Assembly (NCBI RefSeq): GCF_000203815.1
Contig: NW_004457736.1
Location: 1,706,756 to 1,770,755, forward strand
Length of the DNA: 64,000 nt
Source: Cavenderia fasciculata
Lineage: Eukaryota > Evosea > Eumycetozoa > Acytosteliales > Cavenderiaceae
Reading direction: 5' to 3'
Part shown: positions 14,338-24,964 of the stretch, piece by piece
Layout: the number at the start of each line of letters is the position of its first letter
Position numbering within the stretch: the stretch's first letter is position 1
The notes under the pieces: model-generated
Database searches by the model: none
What the model was told of the DNA's origin: nothing
What the model saw: only the letters and a program-made list of their open reading frames with translations
Translations under genes and position numbers: made by a program

Positions 14338-15997
14338 GGGAAGTTTACCACTTTCTAGTACAGTTGTAGATAGATTAACAAGAATGGATATCGAAGAAAA
14401 GAGTAGTGACAATAGTGAAAGCTTACATTCAATCAAATACCAACCAACCATGTTTAATATTCCAGCAAGTAGTATTAATAGCATTGGTAATTTGGTCAAT
14501 CCAATGGGAGGATCAAGTTCCGATGGTCTTATACACCCCTTTAAGACGATGCACACATCTTTCTCATCAAACTCATCGTCTTCTTCGTCGTCATCGTCAT
14601 CATCTTCCTCGCATCCATCTTTTATATCATATAATTCCACCACCTCGCCAATTGGTAATCATCCTTCAACCCAATTACCATCCTTTTCAACTATAGACTC
14701 TACAAATAAGCCCTCTGCCACCCATGTCCTATCGCCTTTGTCGACAACATCACCTACATCTACTACTTCTACAACAACCTTTCAAATGCAACCACATCAT
14801 CACCATCACCAAAGCCATCCTACCCACTATCAACAACAAAAACAACAACAACAACAAGCACCAGAAGTAAATACATTTTATTTACCTCCACCCGATGACG
14901 TTGAAAATAGATTAAAAGAATTTAAAGTGGTCCGGGTGATTGGAACAGGAACATTTGGTAGGGTGTATCTTGTACAGAATCAAATCGATCACACCTTTTA
15001 TGCTATGAAATGTTTAAACAAATCAGATGTAGTTAAACTAAAGCAGGTAGAACATTTAAATTCGGAAAAATCTATTCTTGCTTCTATTCATCATCCATTT
15101 ATTGTAAATTTGTATGTATAACAAACAAACAAACACACAGACAAATATATTGTAAACAAACTCTTATAATATTTAATATTTAATCTAGATATCAATCATT
15201 CCAAGATGAAAAGAAAATCTATTTGTTGTTTGAATATGTTGCAGGAGGAGAGGTATTTACACATTTGAGAAGAGCAAACAAATTCCCAAATGCGATGGCC
15301 AAATTTTATGCTGCCGAAATTGTATTGGCATTGGAGTATCTCCACAAGCATAATATTGTATATAGAGATTTAAAGCCAGAAAACCTTTTACTAGACAACC
15401 AAGGACACATTAAAATTACAGATTTTGGTTTCGCCAAAAAAGTTGAAGATAGAACATTTACACTTTGTGGAACTCCCGAATATTTGGCACCTGAAATCAT
15501 CCAATCTAAAGGTCATGGAAAGGCTGTAGATTGGTGGGCTCTTGGTATTTTAATTTTTGAAATGTTGGCTGGGTATGTAAAACAAAGAGAAAGAAAGAAA
15601 CAAAAAACTAATTTGTTGTTTTTTATAATTTAGATACCCACCATTTTATGATGATGATACATTTGCCATTTATGACAAGATTTTGGCAGCAAGAATAACT
15701 TTTCCACAACACTTTGATCTTGATGCCAAGGATCTGGTAAAGAGGCTTTTAACCAGTGATAGAACTCGTAGATTGGGTGCTTTAAAGGATGGAGTACAAG
15801 ATGTAAAGAATCACAAGTGGTTTGTTGATATCGATTGGGACAAGCTAATCCAAAGAAAAGTATTGGCTCCTTTTGTACCAAGCATTCAATTCCAAGGAGA
15901 TTCTTCAAACTTTGAAAAGTATGACGAAGAACCTATGCGTGAAGAAATATCACCAAACTTTGTTGATCCATTTGCTCAATTATTCAAAGATTTTTAA
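13886..15997 (+). CDS. pkaC: cAMP-dependent protein kinase catalytic subunit (PKA-C)
   Basis: Three exons (13886..15111, 15189..15572, 15634..15997) give 657 aa, like the 648-aa D. discoideum PkaC. Residues 1-340 are low complexity (Gln, His, Ser, Thr, Asn). The AGC kinase domain starts near 345: glycine loop GTGTFGRV (about 353), FYAMK lysine, YRDLKPEN catalytic loop (about 467), DFGFAKK, activation segment [14 protein letters not shown], then the AGC C-tail ending FKDF, the FxxF motif of PKA. Known: in dictyostelids PKA drives aggregation-stage gene expression, stalk and spore differentiation. Both introns restore the kinase consensus exactly (NLYQSFQ and AGYPPF). It shares a 214-bp promoter region with msh4. 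The polyQ tract is at about 14286-14338. Confidence 0.95.
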
Positions 15998-16321
15998 ATA
16001 ATAATAATTAATAGTTAATAATAATAATAATAATAGTTTGTATTAAATACAAACATTAACAAACACAACATTGTAAAATCTCATAAATACCACCACATTA
16101 AAATAAATATAACTAAATCTTATTGGGTATATGACTCAAGATCCTACCCTACTTTTCTTTAAACAGTTCAACGATTCCATTTTCGATCAACTCCGAAAAA
16201 AAGGCTTGATAGAATAAAAATTTTATTCGAAATCCGAAAGGAGGAGAGAGGAAGACCCCCTCTCATGAGAAAATGATTTGATTGTGAACTCAATCACTTT
16301 TAAACAAATAATAGTAATAAG
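15998..16321. other. Spacer between pkaC and the secreted phosphatase-like gene
   Basis: It holds two short perfect palindromes: 16036-16054 (9-nt arms, 1-nt centre), 39 nt after the pkaC stop and possibly part of its 3' processing region, and 16212-16228 (8-nt arms). A GAGAGG/CCTCTC inverted pair follows at about 16246-16264. No gene is apparent. Confidence 0.55.
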
Positions 16322-17241
16322 ATGAGAGATAAACAACTATTGTTAATAGCACTCATTGCAATAATCAGTGCATCATTTGTTTCTGCCACCTACTATCTTG
16401 ACCCTCGTAAGGTTAGATTGGTCGATCATACACCTATCTTGTCAAATGGACATTCAAATTATCTATTCAGAGGAAATGAACCAAAAACATTGATAGATGG
16501 TATTTATTAAACAAATAATAATAATAGTAAATTTACTGCTGCTATGACTGACTTTTTATAATCTCATTCTCTCTCTCTCTTCTTTCTTTCTCTCACTCAG
16601 ATAAAGATGTTTTCGCTTATGATTTATTGGTAGAGTATATGAGAAATGATTCATTATCCAATCACAATGTTGTACTTCCAGAGTCATTTTATATTATCGA
16701 TATTAAGCTAATCTATGGTCTTAGAGATGAATTACCAGACATTGAATTAGAGTCTACCTTTTTTGCAAACAATAGTAATTTTGGTGAGTTCAATACCAAT
16801 ATTACATTGGGCGATCTCACCGATCCAAACCTCGTACCAACCGAAGAGAGAATTGCATGGGCAAAGACATTACCAACATGGCAAAAAGATGATCTCCCTT
16901 CAAGAATGGAACTCTACAGAGATATTCTTTACGATACCTCTAGAGATGAATCAATAGTTTTGTATATTCATTGTGAATGTGGTATGTATAAATAACTAAA
17001 ATCGATAAAAATAATTCTAACCTTTAATTATTATTATTTAGGATGTGATCGTACTGGAGAAGTATTTGCATCCTATGTAATCAAATATTTGGGATTTTCA
17101 TTTAGTGATGCAATGCAGTGGGACTATTCTGTGGCTGGACGTCGTATCCTCCCCAACCATCAATGGGCAACTCAATGGTATTGCCTATACCTCCAATATG
17201 TTGAAGGTTCATCGGTTGATTGCACTCCTCCACCTTGGTAA
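16322..17241 (+). CDS. Secreted CX5R phosphatase-like protein
   Basis: Three exons (16322..16499, 16601..16981, 17042..17241) encode 252 aa. A signal peptide is clear (basic start, hydrophobic LLLIALIAIISASFVSA). After splicing, a protein-tyrosine/dual-specificity-phosphatase-like signature appears, HCECGCDRTGEV, with Cys184 and Arg190 in CX5R spacing; the DRTG ending is that of PTP/PTEN-type loops. The loop carries two extra cysteines. The rest (acidic helical middle, C-terminal WDYSVAGRRILPNHQWATQWY) is not a textbook PTP. Inference: an extracellular or lysosomal phosphatase or a catalytically altered relative; whether it is active cannot be told. Introns use GTATTT and GTATGT donors. Convergent with the DDRGK1 gene, 64 bp between stops. 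Confidence 0.7.
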
Positions 17242-17305
17242 TAATCCAAGATTGCTCGTACATTTAAATAAACTTTGTCTAGACAATAAATATTTATTTT
17301 GATTA

Positions 17306-18349
17306 TTAACCAATATCAACACCTCTACTATTATTTTCGTTATTATTATTATTATTTGGGATTTGTAGCATTTTGGTTGATAGATCAATTAAAACATTTG
17401 ATTGTTTTGCCAATTGTTCGATTGTTACTCTTCCTTTTTTTGCAATAAACTTGGCAATCGATTCCATTTCTTCTTTGGTAACGTAGATGAATTTACCTCT
17501 GTCATCTATGACTCCAGATAAAAGACCTTCCTTTTCGAGATGCTTTATACGATCAATGACATCGTTTGTCTTTATTTGGAAATGTTGTGCAACATCCTCC
17601 AATAGTGAGATTTTGTTTGTCTTTAGATAATCTATGAATCTTTCAAAAAGCGTATTTTCATCTTCTTGGATTCGTCCTTCTCCTTGTTCATCCAAAGACA
17701 TGGTAGCTTTGAGTGCGCTATATTCCTCTTCATCACGTTTTTCCTTTTCCTCTCTAATCTTTCTCTCTTGTTCCTCTCGTTGTCTTGATCTTTCTTCTTC
17801 ATCATCTCTCTTTTGTTTTGAAAGACGATCTTTTTCCTCATCCTTTTTCTTCTTTTCCTCTCTAACATGTGCTTCATATTCTCTCATCTTTTTCTTCTCT
17901 TCTTTCATCTTTATCTTTTCCAACTTTTTAGTTCCAATCTTTTTAGTTCTTTTTGTTGTAGATGATGAAGAAGATGCATTATTATTATCATCAACATCAT
18001 CTGAATCATCGTCATCTATATCTGAATCATCATCATCATCATTATTATTATTATTATTATTATTGTTGTAGTTATTATTATTAATATTGTTATTATTATT
18101 ATTATTAGGATGTCTTCTATTTCTAAGATTCATGCGAGATACAGCAGTATGTCTTTGTTGTTGTTGTTGTTGTTGTTGATTATTTCTTTGTTGATTGTCA
18201 TTGATAGTATCTAATAGTTGTGGTTCTTGGTAGTCGTCATCTGTTTGAGTAATAGTTTCAATGTAATTCCTTGAAGGAAACAACACCAAATAAAGTAATC
18301 CTACAATGACAAGTACACTGATTAAAAGTACAATAATGAATGCATCCAT
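17306..18349 (-). CDS. ddrgk1: DDRGK domain protein 1 (UFBP1), UFMylation pathway
   Basis: Intronless, 347 aa. An N-terminal membrane anchor (residues 3-24, IIVLLISVLVIVGLLYLVLF) is followed by a Gln/Asn/Asp-rich linker, a long Lys/Glu coiled coil (about 140-225) and the C-terminal DDRGK winged-helix region with the diagnostic motif DDRGKFIYVT and the sequence RGRVTIEQLA-like RVTIEQLAKQSN. Known: DDRGK1 sits on the ER membrane as adaptor for the UFM1 E3 ligase (UFL1/CDK5RAP3) in ER-phagy and ribosome UFMylation. The short Asn-rich tail after the domain is lineage specific. Divergent from the maleylacetoacetate isomerase gene, 220 bp apart. Confidence 0.95.
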   Translation of the reverse strand: MDAFIIVLLISVLVIVGLLYLVLFPSRNYIETITQTDDDYQEPQLLDTINDNQQRNNQQQQQQQQRHTAVSRMNLRNRRHPNNNNNNNINNNNYNNNNNNNNNDDDDDSDIDDDDSDDVDDNNNASSSSSTTKRTKKIGTKKLEKIKMKEEKKKMREYEAHVREEKKKKDEEKDRLSKQKRDDEEERSRQREEQERKIREEKEKRDEEEYSALKATMSLDEQGEGRIQEDENTLFERFIDYLKTNKISLLEDVAQHFQIKTNDVIDRIKHLEKEGLLSGVIDDRGKFIYVTKEEMESIAKFIAKKGRVTIEQLAKQSNVLIDLSTKMLQIPNNNNNNENNSRGVDIG

Positions 18350-18569
18350 GGTTGATTGTATTGCAACCTAATTCGATTCGTACTTGTACTTGTTGTTGTA
18401 GGACTAATTATTTGTTTGTTTTGAAAAGATCTAAAGATAATAATAAAAAAAATTCTTTTTCATTCTTTGTTCAACCCCCTTCAATTGTCTCTATGTTTTT
18501 AAAATTAATCATGATTTTGTTCTTCATTAGTAGTTAGTAGTATTAAAAAACACAACCTATTTAAAAAAA

Positions 18570-19284
18570 ATGACAGAAACAGTTTTATATAGTTATTGGA
18601 GATCATCTTGTTCATGGAGAGTTAGAATTGCATTGGCCTATAAAAAGGTAGAATACAAGTATGTTGCAGTGCATCTTGTCAAGAGCCAACAAAGTGATCA
18701 AGAGTATGAAAAGTTGAATGCTATGAAGGTCGTACCAACCTTGATCATCGATGGCAACACATTGGGACAATCATTGTCCATACTTGAATACTTGGAAGAG
18801 ACAAGACCTCAAGTACCTCTTTTACCTACCGATGCTGCCAAACGTGCTGTTGTACGTCAGATGATGCAAATCATTGGATCTGACATTCAACCACTTCAGA
18901 ATCTCAAAGTACTCAACAAGATTGCAGAGATTAGTGGTGGTGATCAATCAAAGAAACAAGTATGGGCAAGTACTTGGATCGCCAATGGATTCAATGGTCT
19001 TGAAAAACTTTTAGAGAAACATAGTGGAAAGTATTGTGTTGGTGATCAAGTTACTTTTGCTGATTTATGTATTCCTGCTCAAGGTAAGAAGAAAAAGAAG
19101 AAATCTAATGAATACCCAATTTTCCTATTTATTTATTTCTTTTATTTTCCTAGTTTATAATGCCAATCGTTTCAATGTTGATATGACACCATACCCAAAT
19201 ATTGTTAGAATTAATCAAACACTCTCAGAATTACCAGAATTCCAGGTTGCACTCCCAAGTAATCAACCAGATGTTGAATGCTAA
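18570..19284 (+). CDS. mai: Maleylacetoacetate isomerase / GST zeta
   Basis: Two exons (18570..19083 and 19154..19284) encode 214 aa, the normal length. The zeta-class signature SSCSWRVRIAL is at residues 12-22, followed by a thioredoxin-like GST N-domain (MKVVPTLIIDG, QSLSILEYLEE) and an all-helical C-domain ending FADLCIPAQ-VYNANRFNVDMTPYP after splicing. Known reaction: glutathione-dependent cis-trans isomerisation of maleylacetoacetate to fumarylacetoacetate in cytosolic phenylalanine/tyrosine catabolism. The 70-nt intron has a GTAAGA donor and TTTTCCTAG acceptor. Convergent with SART1, with only 37 bp between stops. Confidence 0.95.
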
Positions 19285-19321
19285 AATAAATTAAAATAAA
19301 TATTAAATTTTAATGTTTAAA

Positions 19322-21422
19322 TTATTTTTTATTATTTTGATGTTTTTGTTGTAAAACAGCACCTAATAAATTATCTCCTCCATTCATACCACCAGATATT
19401 ACGAGATAGGGAGAAGATGTTTTTTCTTGAAGTGTTTGGAAAGTTTTCATCATTCCCAGTGGAGTATCGGTTGATGACATTTTCTTTTGTTGTAAATCTT
19501 GTTCATATTGTCTTCTTCTCTTTTCCATCTTGTTCAATCCTGATTTCTTGCCATGGAATCTTTGTGACATTGCATTGTATGCTTCCTTTCTGTTCATAAT
19601 ACGACCAAATTCATCTTTTAGTTGAATGATAGTGTCTGCATCATCAAATGAAGATAGTTTTCTCTTTGATTTTTCTTGTGGTTTAAGTTCTCCTTTTTGA
19701 ATTAATAATTTGAGTGCTGCAGACATACTACCAGATACCATTGGTTCTTCTGGTATAATTAAATTGTTGTTGGTTTTTCCATTATTTTGATTATTATTAT
19801 TATTGTTTGTTTGTTGTAAATTTGGTTGATGACTATTATTATTATCGTTGTCATAGTCATCATTATCATCATCTTCATCATCTTCATCATCATCTTCATT
19901 GTCATCTTGTTGATTCATAGGTAAATCATCATCTTTTGACATTTGTTGATCCTCTGTCATTTGGTCATCATCGTCATGTTTTTTATAGAGTTTTGAAATT
20001 AAACCTTCAGAATTTAATGATCGAACAAATTCTGTTGTTGAAGTTAAAAAGTTGTCATCAGACTCTGTTGTTGTTGTTGATTGTTGTTCTGCTCCATCTT
20101 CAAGTTCCTTTTGTTGTTTCTTTTTAAGATTATTTTTTACAATATCAACTATGCTCGATTCTTTTGGTTTGATAGTTGCTTTTTTAGCCTTTTGAAGTGA
20201 TTGATAGAAACTTTCATCCTCTGCTTCTTCGTCATAGGATGAAAAGATTTGCTTTGATTGCTCAGCCGCCTTTTCAACAGCCTTTTGATAGTTTGAATCT
20301 CTTTGTTGTCTTTGATTCTCTGTGTCTATATCGTCTGCCATTGATTTTCTTGATCTTCTGCTACCAAGATCACTTGAAGTGGTAGCATCCAAATCACCAA
20401 GGGAAAATGGTTTTTCATTTTCTTCTGTTGATCGAGATCTAACAGACTTTTTCTTTTTTTTCTTATCTACCTTGGGGTTTTTAAATTGTTCCATTTCTTC
20501 TTTGGTATAAAATGATGATTGTAAAACAGCTAAATTAAAAAATAAAATAAAAATGTTAAACAAATTAGTGATTATTTTTTTCATTATAATGAATTTCTTC
20601 TATTTACTTACAACTTGATTGTAAATCATATGATAGTTGTTGTTCTAATCTTTTCTTTATATCATCGGATGCAGATGTTGATGATGATTGTTCATTTAAT
20701 TCATTTGAAAGTGATCCATCATTTGTAATTGTAAATCCCTAATTGGAAAAAAAATAAAATAAAATATGTTAAAACAATATATAAATATATATAAAGTACA
20801 TATATATTTTGATAGATGGTTAATAACTTACAGATATTTGATTATAATTATCATCATAGTGTTCCAATAAATTATTATTTTTTTGGTTACCATATTCATC
20901 AAACTTGTCATATTGTGACTTTTTCTTTGATCCATCCAATATTCTTTCTCTATTTTCTTTTTCAGCCAATTTGATATCAACCAATTCATCTCCTTCATCA
21001 TCCAATACATTTGAATCTTTAAGAACCAATATATGTTCATTACCATCTGCTATATTCTCTAATTTATTTGATACTTTAATATTTCCTGTTGTCATATTTG
21101 TTAAAGGTAACGCTAAAAAAAAAAAAAAAGAAAAGAGGTATCATTAATATTATGTCATATCGATCGATATTGATGAAGATTATTTCATACCTTTTTTTGT
21201 TGTTGATTTTATAGAAGAAGAAGAAGAAGTAGCAGCTTGTTTTGCTCTTGATCTTTGTATCCAAGATGAAAGATCATCATCGTCACCTTGATCTTCGATT
21301 TGTTGTTCGGCAATTGATTTAGACTTATGTAAACTTTGTTTCTCTCTCTTTTTCTTTAATTGTTCAATTGCATTTAAAGTTTCTTGTTGTTTTTGTTGTT
21401 GTTCTTGTTCTTGTTTTTGTTT

Positions 21423-21457
<35 letters not shown>

Positions 21458-21611
21458 GATTACTATTAGAAGATGATGTATCCAATGGTTTTAAACCAAG
21501 TGATGCTCTAATCCTGTTGGTTTCTTCTATTGATAGTTCTGAAATCACTTTTGAAGGACCTCCTCCTCCTCCTGATGACGATGATGATGATGAAGAAGAA
21601 TATTTACTCAT
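19322..21611 (-). CDS. sart1: SART1/Snu66, U4/U6.U5 tri-snRNP protein
   Basis: Four exons (21611..21191, 21112..20832, 20738..20612, 20529..19322) give 678 aa. Family landmarks in order: LSIEETNRIRASLGLKPL near residue 27, a Gln/Glu coiled region, LSSWIQRSRAKQ, the NRERILDGSKKKSQYDKFDE block, SSFYTKEEMEQFKNPK, the KDEFGRIMNRKEAYNAMSQRFHGKKSG box and the near-invariant C-terminus KKMSSTDTPLGMMKTFQTLQEK...PYLVISG. Known role: tri-snRNP assembly and recruitment to the spliceosome. Asp/Glu- and Gln-rich inserts are lineage specific. Head-to-head with orc2, 114 bp between starts. Confidence 0.93.
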
Positions 21612-21725
21612 TATATATAAATAAAAAAACTAATAATAATGATTAATCTTTGGTTTCAACTTCAAGTTTTGACAACAATATTTCGGGGATTTCATTGTTT
21701 GAATTTCAAAAGACTAATAATAACC

Positions 21726-23034
21726 ATGGTTACAAAAAGAGGAAGAGGAGGAGGAAGAGGAAGAGGAAGAGGAGGGGGTGTAGTATCAAGATCCACTACT
21801 ACTACTACTACTACAACTACAACTATAAATGACAATACCACTATAAAAAAGAAGAAACAACAAGAAGAAATAGTACAACAACAAGAAGAAGAAGAAGAAG
21901 AATTGGAACAAGAAAATGATATCCAACAATCATCAGATGAAGAAGAAGCAATAGATTACTTTACATTTAAATCAGATATAAACAAGACATCAAATAATAC
22001 TCTATCTCAAATTAAATTGTTGGATGATGAAGTATGTGTGTGTTACAAGAGGAATAATACCTACAGAATGATTAATGACTTCTTTGTTGCTTTATATATA
22101 TCTTTTTTAAAAGCAAATAACCAGATTAATATCAAAAACAGAGACTACACACAAAAAAGAAAAGATGAATCTATCAAAATCAAACAAGAACAAATTTTGT
22201 GAGATGTATAATGATTTAAAGTTTGGTCACAATGTTTTAGTGTATGGATATGGAAGTAAGAAATCATTCTTGGAATCATTTGTCACCTCTTTACGATGTG
22301 CAGATGGTCCATTTATACCAATCTATGGATATCTACCTCATTTCAAGATAAAGAGTGTTCTCGATTGTATCACCAACACTCTATTCAATTGTAAATCTCC
22401 AAACTTTTCTTCTTTTATGATGCAATGTGAATACATTAAAAGTTGTTTTGAGGAAAAAAGAAATTTAGATCAACTCTATAAATATAAACAACAACAACAA
22501 CAACATGGGGATGATGGAAATAAAAATGACAATAATGAACAAGATGAATATGAACAAGAAACAAACAATGATGGTACCACTACGGCTACCACTTTTATAC
22601 AATCAACCAACTTTAGTAACTATAGTTGTTTATATTTAGTGGTACACAATATAGATGGTGTATCACTTCGAAATATTAAAGCACAAACAATATTAGCATT
22701 TCTTGCAACGATTCCACAAATACATATTATTGCATCGATCGATCATCTCAATGCACCTATACTTTGGGATGTCAACCATGAGGTACAATTTAATTGGATA
22801 AGACATAGTGTACCTACATTGGAGCCCTATTCAATTGAATCAAACTACGAAGTATCACTACTCAATCACAAAAGTACAAGTGGTGGTCATAATTCATTTA
22901 TCAAATCTATATTAATTGTACTTAGAGCACTTCCACCAAATTCAAGAAATGTTTTCCAACTATTAGTTGAACATTTTTTAAAGAATCATCAAATAGGAGA
23001 CAACAAAGATAATAACAAAGATAATAACAAAGAA

Positions 23035-23084
<50 letters not shown>

Positions 23085-23322
23085 AATATCAACATCATTA
23101 AAACAAAATCAACAAAGAATATCATTTGACCTTTTCTATGGACTGGCATTTGATCAATTCTTGGTTTCATCACACTCAATGTTGAAAGCATTGTTATCAG
23201 AGTTTATCGATCACAAGATTATTAAAAGTACTGTAGAAAGTGGAGAAAATTATCTTTCAATACCAATAGATCGCTCATTTCTTGGTGGATTATTAAAAGA
23301 GATTAAAGATTTAAGTATCTAG
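21726..23322 (+). CDS. orc2: Origin recognition complex subunit 2
   Basis: Two exons (21726..22031 and 22114..23322) encode 504 aa. The N-terminus is RG/Thr/Glu-rich. The AAA+-like ORC2 core is clear: HNVLVYGYGSKKSFLESF (degenerate nucleotide loop), HNIDGVSLR, IHIIASIDHLNAPILWD, then the C-terminal winged helix (FDQFLVSSHSMLKALLSEFIDHKII, YLSIPIDRSFLGGLL). Of several possible acceptors I chose 22113 (pyrimidine-rich TTTTTTAAAAG) because it gives LDDEQITRLISK, matching animal ORC2 TSDRTL...LDQQTLRNLLSK. The ATG at 21726 is preferred over the upstream in-frame 21639, which adds non-conserved residues. An Asn tract sits at about 23035-23082. Role: origin binding and MCM loading. Confidence 0.9.
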
Positions 23323-23619
23323 AGATTAATATAATATAATATTTATAATTTATAAATAAATAAAATAATCCAAAAATGGAAATGCATCACTTTGTTTACT
23401 TCTTTTTTTACCCCGCCTTATATATATATAAGTGTGTGTGTGTTGCGATGATTATTAATCTTTAAAGGGGGTTCATACCCAAAAGTTCAATGTCTCTAGT
23501 CATTATATCTTTATCATCATCATCATACAAATAACTTTTATACATATATATATTTAAATTATAGTTTGATCATTATCATTTTTATTATCTTTAATCTACT
23601 TTTTAAACCATCAATTGAA

Positions 23620-24784
23620 ATGACTCTTGGTAAATCATTTCAGACTCTTACAGTCTTTGTCATCATACCATTGATGCTTGCTGTTCATGCAAATGTAAGC
23701 TCAGATAGATAGATTAAGAGAGAGATAGAGGAGAGAGAGATAGAGAGAGAGGAGAGACTCTAAATGAACCAAACCATTTACTTTCTTTTTTCTAGAAATT
23801 GACATTATCAGCTGCATTGGACATTATAGTTTGGTATATAGCAGTATCATTTGGAATATTTATATTCAAGACACCAATTAAACTCTATTTAATTGTGCGT
23901 GAGAAATCAAGATTGTTAAATGATAAAAAAGATACCTATACATCACGTGATCAACAGGATATTGTGAGAAAACATCTTTTGAGTTTACACCACCTAGAAT
24001 GGAAGTAGGTTTCATTGTAATCCATCTCTGTCATATATATAGTTTATACTAATTCCTTTCTTTTTGTTTTGTTAGATTATTATTTTTTTCGATATTGTGT
24101 CCTTTTTTGGCTTTGGCAACATGGTATTGTCTTGATGTGCTGTGTGAGAAATATTCATTGTCATCACTCAGTCAATTATTACATCCATACTTTATTATCA
24201 TAGCTGGAGTGGTATCTTGTTATCAACCCATTTTTTATTTCCTAGATCACTTTAATACCCGAATCGATGACATTTATTATTCTCCCCCTCCTCCTCAATC
24301 CAATAGACAGGAACCAGTTTTAAACTCTGATGATCAATTTCAACAACAACAACAACAACATGGATATGAACAAATTCTCAAACAAGTTACGGGAATGTAT
24401 ACAGACGAAAAGATTAAATCAATCATCCAAGACCAATTAAAACTTGTCCTCGAATCTATGCACCAACAACAAATGATTTCCCTAGCCAAACAACATCAAA
24501 TAGAAATGAAAAAGATTAAAAAGGAATTATCAGAGTGGTCAAACAGAAGAAATATTGAACTCACATCTATTGAATTAAAAGTAAACTCTATGGAATCTAG
24601 ACTATTATCTCTAGAGAATCAATTGGAATTGAGAGAACTACACCAAACGGCTGTCATTCCTTCATCTTCTTCTTTTTCTAGTCTCAACACAAAAAATAAT
24701 AACAATGTCGATGATAAAGGATCCTTGATTTCATCATTATTACATTTTCCAACTAGAATTATGTTTGGTACAATCGAGGAATAA
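23620..24784 (+). CDS. Membrane protein with C-terminal coiled coil, unrecognised family
   Basis: Three exons (23620..23694, 23796..24004, 24076..24784) encode 330 aa. Residues 1-24 look like a signal peptide (LTVFVIIPLMLAVHA). Three further hydrophobic stretches follow: IIVWYIAVSFGIFIF, LLFFSILCPFLALATWY and HPYFIIIAGVVSCYQPIFYFL. Then comes a proline/Gln linker and a cytosol-type coiled coil (about 205-290, SIIQDQLKLVLESM...NSMESRLLSLENQLEL). I do not recognise the family. Both introns are supported because they join hydrophobic segments in frame and remove stops. Purine-rich GA repeats fill intron 1. It is convergent with the SH3 protein gene (150 bp). Confidence 0.72.
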
Positions 24785-24886
24785 ATTAGAGTCATCATCA
24801 TTTAAATAAAATAGTTATTTTTGGCATACATTTAGGACAGTGGGAAATTTTTGCTGAGGTTTCTGAGTTTCTGGATGGGAAATTAT

Positions 24887-24964
24887 TTATTGTTAGAGTA
24901 GTTTGACATATGACAAAGGGAAGTTGGTTTATTGTTAGAGTAGTTTGACATATGATGAAGGGAA
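24887..24964. repeat. Short direct repeat spanning the SH3 gene stop codon
   Basis: A segment of about 37 nt (24887-24922 and 24928-24964) is repeated with two or three mismatches and a period of 41 nt. The right copy contains the last codons and stop of the minus-strand SH3 gene (SSYVKLL); the left copy lies in its 3' UTR. Confidence 0.85.

Noticed and set aside
14287-14643. Poly-Cys minus-strand ORF opposite pkaC
   Set aside because: Antisense of the CAA repeat coding for poly-Gln.
21639-21725. Upstream in-frame start for ORC2
   Set aside because: Adds 29 non-conserved residues; the ATG at 21726 opens the basic RG-rich N-terminus typical of ORC2.
22142-22164. Alternative 3' splice sites for the ORC2 intron (exon starts 22144 or 22165)
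   Set aside because: Both keep frame but lose the QITRLISK segment that aligns with animal ORC2; the site at 22113 has the better pyrimidine tract.
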